Of a stretch of 6,548 bases of DNA, positions 1 to 6,397 are shown piece by piece. Location: positions 1 through 6,548 of the forward strand of contig JAZDJJ010000187.1 in NCBI GenBank assembly GCA_043804035.1. The letters run 5' to 3'. This DNA is from JAZDJJ01 sp043804035 (GTDB lineage Bacteria; Bacteroidota; Bacteroidia; Palsa-948). Under the pieces are notes generated by a model that had not been told where the DNA came from, did not search any database, and was given only the letters and a program-made list of their open reading frames with translations. Made by a program: the position numbers and the translations under genes. Every line of letters starts with the position of its first letter. The first letter of the stretch is position 1.

Positions 1-1
1 A

Positions 2-141
2 GGGCGGTTCCAAAAATTGGTTTCGTCATTGCGACTGCGAGTCACGAAGCAGGAAGCAATCTCTATTTCTACATGAAAAAACAGATTGCTTCAGTCGTTC
101 CTCCTTCGCAATGACGTTTATTTGTATTTTTAGAACTGCCC
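2..141. repeat. Nested inverted repeat, MITE-like or interspersed palindrome
   Basis: Four pairs of arms nest around a central spacer of about 20 nt. GGGCGGTTC (2-10) pairs with GAACTGCCC (133-141) with one G-T wobble. AAAAAT (12-17) pairs with ATTTTT (126-131). CGTCATTGCGA (24-34) pairs exactly with TCGCAATGACG (106-116). GAAGCAATCT (53-62) pairs exactly with AGATTGCTTC (83-92). The two halves are therefore diverged mirror copies. The CGTCATTGCGA...GAAGCAATCT core resembles a palindrome I recall as dispersed in many bacterial genomes, including Bacteroidota. No protein is encoded, so if it is mobile it would have to be mobilised in trans. The left end sits at the window edge, so the full extent and any target duplication cannot be judged. 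Confidence 0.75.
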
Positions 142-174
142 ATTAGTTATTCTACTTAATGTCATTTGTCATTT

Positions 175-248
175 GGTCTCGTAGCTCAGTTGGATAGAGC
201 AACAGCCTTCTAAGCTGTAGGTCACTGGTTCGAATCCAGTCGGGATCA
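175..248 (+). tRNA. tRNA-Arg (anticodon TCT)
   Basis: A complete cloverleaf can be folded by hand. The acceptor arms are GGTCTCG (175-181) and CGGGATC (241-247), 7 pairs with two G-T wobbles. The D-stem is GCTC/GAGC, the anticodon stem ACAGC/GCTGT with loop CTTCTAA, and the T-stem ACTGG/CCAGT with loop TTCGAAT. The discriminator base is A248. Loop positions 3-5 give anticodon TCT, which reads AGA and AGG arginine codons. The 3' CCA is not encoded (ACAAC follows), so it must be added after transcription. The gene converges on ribBA, whose stop lies about 50 nt away. Confidence 0.96.
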
Positions 249-295
249 CAACACAAGAATATAAGAATGCATGGAATTGTAGAAAAATAAGAAAC

Positions 296-1516
296 TTATT
301 TAAAATCACTTTCCACTTTCAGTGAATGTCCCATTTTATCTCTTTTCGTTTGGAGATAAAATTTATTGTAGACATTTGATTTTATTTCAAGAGGAATATT
401 TTCAACAACTTCAAGTCCGTAACCGAGTAGTCCTGCTCTTTTTTTAGGATTGTTTGATATGAGCCGTAGTTTAGAAACACATAGATTGCGTAATATCTGT
501 GCTCCAACACCGTAATCGCGCGAGTCCATCGGAAACCCAAGAGCGTGATTGGCTTCCACTGTATCTTTTCCTTTTTCCTGTAGTTTATATGCTTTCAGTT
601 TATTGAGCAATCCTATGCCTCGCCCTTCTTGATTCATGTAAACTATTATTCCTTTTCCTTCTTTCTCAATCATCTCCATAGAGAGACGAAGTTGTTGACC
701 GCAATCGCATCGCAAAGAACCAAAAATATCGCCCGTCAGGCAGCATGAATGCACACGAACCAAAACAGGTTCATCTTTTTTCCATGTTCCTTTTACAAGG
801 GCAAGATGTTCCTGATTAGTAGTTGTTTGATTGTAAGCGATAAGATCAAAATCTCCAAAAGAAGTGGGCAATTTTATTTTTACTATTCGTTTGACGATGG
901 TTTCTTTATTGATGCGATAAGTAATGAGATCTTTAATAGAAATCAATTTCAATTTAAATCGTTTTGCAATTTTCAAAAGTTCCGGAAGACGCGCCATAGT
1001 GCCATCTTCATTCATGATTTCTACCAACACTCCTCCACAAGGCGGTTCAAATCCTGCCAGAAGAGATATATCCACAGCAGCTTCAGTATGTCCTATACGT
1101 TTAAGAACGCCACCATTTTGTGCACGTAGAGGAAAAATATGTCCCGGTCTTCCAAAATCAGATGGCTTAGCAGCAGGATTAACAAGCATTTTGATAGTTT
1201 TAGAACGGTCAGAAGCAGAAATCCCCGTAGTGCATCCATGCCCAAGCAAATCAATGGAAACAGTAAAAGCAGTTTCGTGATGCGAAGTATTTTTGGTTAC
1301 CATCATATTCAAATCAAGTTCCATGCATCGCTGTTCTGTGAGCGGAGTACAAATCAATCCGCGTCCGTGCGTTGCCATAAAATTGACAACTTCGGGAGTG
1401 GCATTATGAGCAGCAGTAACAAAATCGCCTTCGTTCTCGCGGTCCTCATCATCCACCACAATAATAACTTTTCCTGCTTTGATTTCGGAAATGGCTTCGT
1501 CAATAGTATTGAACAT
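296..1516 (-). CDS. ribBA: Bifunctional 3,4-dihydroxy-2-butanone-4-phosphate synthase / GTP cyclohydrolase II
   Basis: This cytoplasmic enzyme starts both branches of riboflavin synthesis. The RibB half (about 1-200) makes dihydroxybutanone phosphate from ribulose 5-phosphate. The RibA half (about 205-400) opens GTP to the pyrimidine precursor. RibB shows DDEDRENEGD at 22-31 (acidic metal and substrate site), RPGHIFPLRA at 123-132 and GHTEAAVD at 142-149. RibA shows the zinc-site region HSCCLTGDIFGSLRCDCG at 256-273, with C259, C270 and C272 as predicted zinc ligands. It also has NQEGRGIGL at 295-303, DSRDYGVGAQILR at 331-343 and NNPKKR at 355-360. The length of 406 aa is normal for the fusion. 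The ATG at 1516 puts the RibB motif at the usual distance from the N-terminus. No FMN riboswitch was recognised upstream. HSCC replaces the HSEC seen in E. coli RibA, although the zinc cysteine itself is kept. Identification is firm. Confidence 0.97.
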   Translation of the reverse strand: MFNTIDEAISEIKAGKVIIVVDDEDRENEGDFVTAAHNATPEVVNFMATHGRGLICTPLTEQRCMELDLNMMVTKNTSHHETAFTVSIDLLGHGCTTGISASDRSKTIKMLVNPAAKPSDFGRPGHIFPLRAQNGGVLKRIGHTEAAVDISLLAGFEPPCGGVLVEIMNEDGTMARLPELLKIAKRFKLKLISIKDLITYRINKETIVKRIVKIKLPTSFGDFDLIAYNQTTTNQEHLALVKGTWKKDEPVLVRVHSCCLTGDIFGSLRCDCGQQLRLSMEMIEKEGKGIIVYMNQEGRGIGLLNKLKAYKLQEKGKDTVEANHALGFPMDSRDYGVGAQILRNLCVSKLRLISNNPKKRAGLLGYGLEVVENIPLEIKSNVYNKFYLQTKRDKMGHSLKVESDFK

Positions 1517-1695
1517 AAATTTTATGTATAATCAAATAATAAGATTTTTGGAATAAAGTTTATTTAAATTGTTTCTGCATCCAATTCTTCATCATCAAAA
1601 AAAATCGCGAATACTTTTGTGTTTCTGATAGATACCATATTTCTCATTTTATTAAAAATACAAAATTTCATGAAGGGATAAATAATTTTGCGAAT

Positions 1696-2889
1696 TTATG
1701 TCTCACATCTTTCTGTCGGCTGCCATACACTTGATTTTACTCCTTTAAGAAATTTGAAAAAGCCAATCAGCAACGCAAGATTTGTAGATAGAAAATGTGT
1801 TACAAGACGAGAGATTGGAAAATTTATGCCGATGAATTTAAGAATCAAGTCAAGAATAAAAAGCACGGGAATAAAATTTTGGAAAATAAAAAAGATGCCC
1901 CATCCTGTCTGTCTCCAAAGCGAAAGTGGAATATTCCAAAGCAAAAAGATATTACTCAAATACATTGCAATCATAAAAATTGGTCCAAACCACCTGATTA
2001 CTTTGTGCGAGATAAAACAAAACGAAAGCATATTGAATTTCCAAAGCAGGTGAAAGAAATAGACAAGGTTCTGAAAACTTCCCACATTGATTCTGATTTT
2101 TCTTTTGAATTCCACTTTCCAATTGTCAGGAATTTTTTCATAAACCTTTGCATTTATTTCATTGATGGATTTGCCTCCGTTTTCCAATACTTTCATGTTA
2201 ATGTAGAAATCATCCATCACAAGAAATTTTTCAGGAATGTTTTTGTAAAAACTTTTTCTTACAGCATAACATCCTCCGAATGGACCCATCATCATTCCAA
2301 AAACTTTTCCTTCATCATTCTTAATTTTTACTTCTCCGCGTATGTAAGTATTTTCTGCTTTTGATATTCCCTTTTTTTGTAGTTCAATATTGGTCATATT
2401 TGAATCCACCAGCGCAATATCAGAATTACTAAAGTGCTTCACTAATTCATAAATTGTGTTTTTGTCAAACATTACATTAGCATCGGTTAAAATGAGAATA
2501 TCATGTTTCGCCAATGCTTTCAGATGATTGATGATTTTTATTTTACCACTTCGGGCAGAAAAATTTTCAAGATGCACATTCCCATATTTTTTATTTAATG
2601 AGTCAACCATTTCATTTGTTCTGTCGGTTGATGCATCCGAACCAACAAGCACTTCAATTTTATCACAAGGATAATCACTGTTGCATACACTCTCTATTTT
2701 TTGTGTGATTAGTTTTTCTTCGTTGTATGCAGGAACTAAAATGGAAACCGCAGGAAGTTCATTTTTGCCAAAGATGTTTTGATTATTCTTTTTCCTTGAA
2801 GCAAGTATGATAAGCAAAAGCGGATATAAAATATAAGTATGTAGCAGCAATAACAGCGAAATCCAAAATATGATTTTTAACAAAAGCAT
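1696..2889 (-). CDS. Membrane-anchored family 2 glycosyltransferase (cellulose synthase-like)
   Basis: This is probably an inner-membrane processive or lipid-linked sugar transferase using a nucleotide-sugar donor; the sugar cannot be read from sequence. Numbering is from the ATG at 2889 (397 aa). One N-terminal membrane segment (about 2-30) precedes a cytoplasmic GT-A domain with VSILVPAYNEE (48-58), GSDASTDRT (83-91), the metal-binding TDAN (135-138), GGCYAVRK (205-212) and DD at 226-227 as the likely catalytic acid site. RKIRINVG (263-270) stands where related enzymes have Q-x-x-R-W. Three hydrophobic segments follow (about 299-320, 330-352, 363-380), and the chain ends near WQPTER. An in-frame TTG at 2901 would add four residues (401 aa). 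I prefer the ATG because neither start has a clear ribosome site. It lies 20 nt after the upstream glycosyltransferase and probably shares its transcript. Confidence 0.88.
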   Translation of the reverse strand: MLLLKIIFWISLLLLLHTYILYPLLLIILASRKKNNQNIFGKNELPAVSILVPAYNEEKLITQKIESVCNSDYPCDKIEVLVGSDASTDRTNEMVDSLNKKYGNVHLENFSARSGKIKIINHLKALAKHDILILTDANVMFDKNTIYELVKHFSNSDIALVDSNMTNIELQKKGISKAENTYIRGEVKIKNDEGKVFGMMMGPFGGCYAVRKSFYKNIPEKFLVMDDFYINMKVLENGGKSINEINAKVYEKIPDNWKVEFKRKIRINVGSFQNLVYFFHLLWKFNMLSFCFISHKVIRWFGPIFMIAMYLSNIFLLWNIPLSLWRQTGWGIFFIFQNFIPVLFILDLILKFIGINFPISRLVTHFLSTNLALLIGFFKFLKGVKSSVWQPTERCET

Positions 2890-2909
2890 TTCAATATTCA
2901 AGATATGAT

Positions 2910-4127
2910 TTAAAGATGTGATTTAAAAAAGTCAAGTAATTTTTTTGTTAGTTCCAAACTTCCGAAATTATTTTTTGCAAAACTCATTGCATTTTCTCCG
3001 ATAATCGTAAAAAACATTTTTTCATTGATACACTTAATTATTTTTTCTGCGAACAATTCATGTGTATCAGCAATTAAAATGTTTTGCCCATCTTTGTAGG
3101 CAATTCCTTCTGCTCCAAGCGATGTGGAGATAATTGTTTTTCCAAGTGCCATTCCCTCTATGATTTTTACTCTTATTCCACTTCCCGAAAACAATGGTAC
3201 TATCATTATTCCTTTTGAGTTCATGAAATGATATGCATTTTCTACTTCACCGGCAATTACAACATTTGACAATTTTGAAATGATTGGAGAGAGATGTTTT
3301 GCTTTGTGAATATTTCTTCCTGCAATATAAAATTTCAACTCAGGAAATTTTGCGTTAATTTTCTGCCACACATTTTTTAAAAACCATTCAAGTCCTTCTA
3401 CATTTGGTATCCAGTCAAGTGCTCCAATAAAAAACACAGAAGGAAATTCCAATTTACTTTTATCGGGCTTCAGAATAGTTTCATCGTAAGGAACAGAACA
3501 AACATGTAACGGGAGTTCGCATCCAAAAGATTTTAACATTTGTGCATCCCGTTCTGTTACGGGAATCATCATATCATATTTATTCAGTCGGGAGATTTCA
3601 TAATTACGTAGTTGCCTTGCAAGAATTTTTAAGTACCATCTTTTGAGAATATTTTTTTCGTTTTTTGAAATTCTTTCCCATATTTCATGTTCAATATTAT
3701 GCGAACGCATCACAATCTTTGCTCCTGAAAACGCGCGGATGGTTTCCAGATATGGCGAAAGATAAAGTCCTTCTAATTGAATAATATTAAATTCTTTTTG
3801 GTGCAGTAGTTCAATGAGTTTGTCGTTATACTTTGTTGAAACAAATCTTGAAATATTGTAAGAGCGGTTTTGTAAAAAATTAAACATTGCGGAAAATAAT
3901 TTTATCTCATTGTCTACATCCACAGCAATAAAATCAGCCATCTGTTTTATTTCTTCAGGAAGATTTTTTACATCATAATAATGCTTACTCGTATTCATCG
4001 CAAGCACTGTTACATTACATCCAATTGCAGAAAATGCTTTTGTGTAATTAAATATTGCGATAGCACTTCCATCCTTTGGAGGATAGATGAACTTGTTGCA
4101 CAACTGAAGAATATTTATTTTATCCAT
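2910..4127 (-). CDS. Family 4-type (GT-B) glycosyltransferase
   Basis: This is a predicted cytoplasmic or membrane-associated retaining glycosyltransferase of 405 aa, with the two Rossmann-like domains of the GT-B fold. The acceptor domain holds a glycine-containing loop near PPKDGSA (16-22) and RSHNIEHEIWER (141-152), a stretch typical of this group. The donor domain opens with FIGALDWIPNVEGLEWFL (233-250). It carries PLFSGSGIRVKIIEGMALGK (311-330) and TSLGAEG (335-341). K321 and E324 lie in the usual nucleotide-sugar binding region. The pattern resembles the sugar transferases found in exopolysaccharide loci. Donor and acceptor are unknown. There is no signal peptide or strong membrane segment. 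Its ATG lies inside the end of the permease gene (13-nt overlap), which argues for translational coupling and a joint role in envelope glycans. Confidence 0.9.
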   Translation of the reverse strand: MDKINILQLCNKFIYPPKDGSAIAIFNYTKAFSAIGCNVTVLAMNTSKHYYDVKNLPEEIKQMADFIAVDVDNEIKLFSAMFNFLQNRSYNISRFVSTKYNDKLIELLHQKEFNIIQLEGLYLSPYLETIRAFSGAKIVMRSHNIEHEIWERISKNEKNILKRWYLKILARQLRNYEISRLNKYDMMIPVTERDAQMLKSFGCELPLHVCSVPYDETILKPDKSKLEFPSVFFIGALDWIPNVEGLEWFLKNVWQKINAKFPELKFYIAGRNIHKAKHLSPIISKLSNVVIAGEVENAYHFMNSKGIMIVPLFSGSGIRVKIIEGMALGKTIISTSLGAEGIAYKDGQNILIADTHELFAEKIIKCINEKMFFTIIGENAMSFAKNNFGSLELTKKLLDFFKSHL

Positions 4128-5524
4128 TTGATGAGTTTTTGAAAAGGTTTAAAATAGGCATCAATATTAAAAAGAGAAGAATCTAAAGTAGCTTTAATGG
4201 TCAAAAATATTCCCAGCGGGAGTGTAATCATCGTTGAAATCCACATACCGATAAAAGCAGGAAGCACTCCTTCTTTCACCATTTTCTCCCCTATAATTGT
4301 AATTACCCAAAATAAAATAAAAATGATTACAGAAACAACCACAGGCATACCCAGTCCTCCTTTGCGGATAATGGCTCCGAGTGGAGCACCAATAAAAAAT
4401 AAAACAAAACAAGCGAAAGATAGCATAAATTTTTTGTGCCATTCAATATTTAATGAAACAACAGGGCTATCATAAATACTCATATTGCTCAATGAATTTT
4501 CAATGTAATATTTTTTATTTCTGACAATATTCAAAGCCATTTCCAATACACGCGCATTATTGATAGGAGAAGAAATTATTTTTTTACTTGTAGAAGAAAA
4601 AACTCTTTTCTCAGTAGTCAAAGGATTAAACATACTTTCAGATAACATTTCAGAAAATTTTTTTTCAAACTCTGTTTTTTGTCGTAAACTTTCCTGATGA
4701 AGCGAATCAATCATATTATCAATCTGACTGATGTTCAGCATCTGGTAATTTGTTTTGAACATTTCTTTGTTGGTGCGAGAAAGTCGGAAATCCGATAAAT
4801 CAAAACAAACTGTTTGTTCTTTAAATTTACTTCTCATCAAAGGAAAGTAACTGTTGCTTTTTGACTGAATCATCTCTTCGTAACTGGTTCCGTTGAATAA
4901 AGTGAGCAGTAAAAAATGTTTATTATCGGTTATCTTCATGCTTCCTGTTTCAGCCGTAATAACTTTTGTGTTACCAAGTCCTGCTGTGTGATCATAAATA
5001 ATAATATCACGACATATTTGCGTATCATTTTCTTTTTTTGCTATACGAATTGTATAACCATCTATGCCGTTGTAGAAAACTCCATCCTTAATATTTAGTG
5101 TCGGCTTTTTTTGTTGAATGTCGTACATCAGCGAACCACTTCTCAGATTAATGTACGGAAGCATATTGTTTGAAAACACAAATGCTCCTGCACCAGTCAG
5201 TCCGGTAAGCAAAATGAGTGGAAACATTATTTTCTGCAATGATAATCCTGCGGATTTAAGTGCAACCAATTCGTAATGTTCGCCCATGTTGCCGAAAGTC
5301 ATTAGAGAAGAAAGCAATATAGCCAGTGGCAATGCCAGAGGAAATGTAGCGAGTGCTGCATAAAAAAAAAGTTCAATAAGCACAGATGTTTCAAGTCCTT
5401 TACCAATCAAATCATCTACATACTTCCAGAGGTATTGCATGAAGAGAACAAACACGGCAATAAAAAAAGTCAGCAGAAAAGGACCGATGTAAGAAAGAAT
5501 AGTATATCGCGTAAGAATCTTCAT
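4115..5524 (-). CDS. LptF/LptG (YjgP/YjgQ) family permease
   Basis: Members of this family form the membrane part of the LptBFG transporter, which extracts lipopolysaccharide from the inner membrane and passes it to the periplasmic bridge. Predicted membrane segments lie near 11-33, 52-76, 98-118, 364-384, 392-412 and 421-443, giving the family's 3+3 arrangement around a periplasmic domain. Family signatures are GEHYELVALKSAGLSLQKI (81-99), the likely coupling stretch towards the LptB ATPase, and FFIGAPLGAIIRKGGLG (376-392). At 469 aa it is about 100 residues longer than E. coli LptF or LptG. The excess is a polar, charged region at about 255-350 between the periplasmic beta domain and membrane segment 4. 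I cannot decide between F and G, so no symbol is given. The ATG at 5524 begins directly before the first membrane segment and lies about 22 nt downstream of a TAnnTTTG promoter element. It is probably the first gene of the leftward operon. Confidence 0.92.
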   Translation of the reverse strand: MKILTRYTILSYIGPFLLTFFIAVFVLFMQYLWKYVDDLIGKGLETSVLIELFFYAALATFPLALPLAILLSSLMTFGNMGEHYELVALKSAGLSLQKIMFPLILLTGLTGAGAFVFSNNMLPYINLRSGSLMYDIQQKKPTLNIKDGVFYNGIDGYTIRIAKKENDTQICRDIIIYDHTAGLGNTKVITAETGSMKITDNKHFLLLTLFNGTSYEEMIQSKSNSYFPLMRSKFKEQTVCFDLSDFRLSRTNKEMFKTNYQMLNISQIDNMIDSLHQESLRQKTEFEKKFSEMLSESMFNPLTTEKRVFSSTSKKIISSPINNARVLEMALNIVRNKKYYIENSLSNMSIYDSPVVSLNIEWHKKFMLSFACFVLFFIGAPLGAIIRKGGLGMPVVVSVIIFILFWVITIIGEKMVKEGVLPAFIGMWISTMITLPLGIFLTIKATLDSSLFNIDAYFKPFQKLIKWIK

Positions 5525-5545
5525 ATTATTTAATTCGTGAATTTA

Positions 5546-5553
5546 CAAATATA
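5546..5553 (-). promoter_or_regulatory. Bacteroidota-type -7 element for the leftward operon
   Basis: Read on the minus strand the octamer is TATATTTG, an exact match to TAnnTTTG, the -7 consensus of the Bacteroidota primary sigma factor. It lies about 21 nt before the permease start codon, leaving a short leader. A possible TTG of the -33 box is at 5578-5580, but the spacing of about 24 bp is longer than expected. This is an inference from consensus and position only. Confidence 0.55.
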
Positions 5554-5564
5554 GCTCTCATTCG

Positions 5565-5572
5565 TATATTTG
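5565..5572 (+). promoter_or_regulatory. Bacteroidota-type -7 element for the rightward glycosyltransferase
   Basis: TATATTTG is an exact match to TAnnTTTG and lies 25 nt before the ATG at 5598. No clear TTG-type -33 box is seen at the expected distance upstream. Together with the opposite-strand element it forms a perfect 9-bp inverted repeat, ACAAATATA (5545-5553) and TATATTTGT (5565-5573), with an 11-bp spacer. The two promoters therefore face away from each other and must share upstream DNA. Confidence 0.55.
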
Positions 5573-5597
5573 TATCACAATTAGTATTTCATAAAAT

Positions 5598-6347
5598 ATG
5601 ATTAACGGAAAAAAACTTGTAATAGTATTGCCTGCATATAACGCAGAACTTACACTCACACGTACATATAATGAAATTCCTTTCAACATTGTGGATGAAG
5701 TAGTTTTAGTGGATGATGCAAGCAACGACAGTACAGTGGAAGTAGCAAAGCAAATCGGCATTCGTCATATTATTCGCCATGAAAAAAATCGCGGCTATGG
5801 AGGCAATCAAAAAACCTGCTACGACAAAGCATTATCACTTGGCGCTGACATTGTGGTAATGTTACACCCCGACTATCAATACACTCCACAATTGATTCCT
5901 GCAATGACAAGCATCATTGCCAACAATTTGTATCCTGTTGTACTTGGTTCCAGAATTTTAGGAAAAGGAGTATTGAAAGGAGGAATGCCATTTTACAAAT
6001 ATATTTCTAATAGGTTCCTCACCTTTATAGAAAACCTTTTGTTGAATCAGAAACTTTCGGAATATCATACCGGCTATCGTGCATTTTCCAGAAAAGTATT
6101 GGAGGAAATAAATTATCATGCTAATTCCGATGATTTTGTTTTTGACAATCAGATGCTTTCACAAATTATTTTTGCCGGCTATGAAATAGCAGAAATTACA
6201 TGCCCCACAAAATATTTCAAAGAAGCATCCTCCATTAACTTTAGACGCAGCGTAAAATATGGATTAGATGTGCTTTGCGTTTCTTTTTCTCACCGCTTGT
6301 GTAAAATTGGATTGATGAAATCAAAGATATATGAAAGGAATGTGTAA
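5598..6347 (+). CDS. Family 2 glycosyltransferase, dolichyl/polyprenyl-phosphate mannose synthase-like
   Basis: This is a compact GT-A enzyme (249 aa) of the DPM1-like type, which usually moves a sugar from a nucleotide donor to a polyprenyl phosphate or similar lipid at the cytoplasmic membrane face. The N-terminal nucleotide-binding strand is KLVIVLPAYNAE (6-17), followed by VVLVDDASNDST (35-46) and the loop HEKNRGYGGNQKTCYDKA (61-78). The metal site region is MLHPDYQYTP (88-97), then GSR (117-119) and YHTGYRAFSRKVLE (156-169). DDFVFDNQML (178-187) follows near the acceptor site. No C-terminal membrane segment is present, so the protein is probably soluble or peripheral. The ATG at 5598 places the first beta strand at the usual position; there is no obvious Shine-Dalgarno sequence. 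It is transcribed alone, away from the permease operon. The actual sugar and lipid cannot be read from sequence. Confidence 0.93.
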   Translation: MINGKKLVIVLPAYNAELTLTRTYNEIPFNIVDEVVLVDDASNDSTVEVAKQIGIRHIIRHEKNRGYGGNQKTCYDKALSLGADIVVMLHPDYQYTPQLIPAMTSIIANNLYPVVLGSRILGKGVLKGGMPFYKYISNRFLTFIENLLLNQKLSEYHTGYRAFSRKVLEEINYHANSDDFVFDNQMLSQIIFAGYEIAEITCPTKYFKEASSINFRRSVKYGLDVLCVSFSHRLCKIGLMKSKIYERNV

Positions 6348-6397
6348 AACTGTTAAGAAGCAGACGGATTTTAGGCCAAATCTTAATTTGAGGTGCT

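Noticed and set aside
285..301. Hairpin AAATAAG-AAA-CTTATTT at the end of ribBA as a terminator
   Set aside because: The 7-bp stem has only one G-C pair and overlaps the stop codon; too weak in AT-rich DNA to call.
749..1531. Overlapping plus-strand open frames opposite ribBA
   Set aside because: They lie antisense to an unambiguous ribBA, overlap each other in different frames and have no recognisable domain; they are shadows.
1661..1690. CAAAATT/AATTTTG arms downstream of the GT2 gene followed on the minus strand by TATTTTT, as a terminator
   Set aside because: The stem has one G-C pair and a 16-nt loop; likely chance in this composition.
1517..1695. FMN riboswitch upstream of ribBA
   Set aside because: No conserved RFN-type blocks or G-rich stems were found; the region is A/T-rich and without a multi-stem fold.
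1688..2364. Plus-strand open frames opposite the GT2 gene
   Set aside because: Lysine- and phenylalanine-rich composition mirrors the minus-strand codons of the real gene; no domain or start signal.
4194..5098. Short open frames on both strands within the permease gene
   Set aside because: All are contained in the permease coding sequence, whose family signatures are clear in its own frame.
5558..5761. Minus-strand 67-codon frame across the divergent promoter and start of the rightward glycosyltransferase
   Set aside because: It overlaps the well-supported DPM1-like gene and has low-complexity Ser/Thr-rich translation with no family resemblance.
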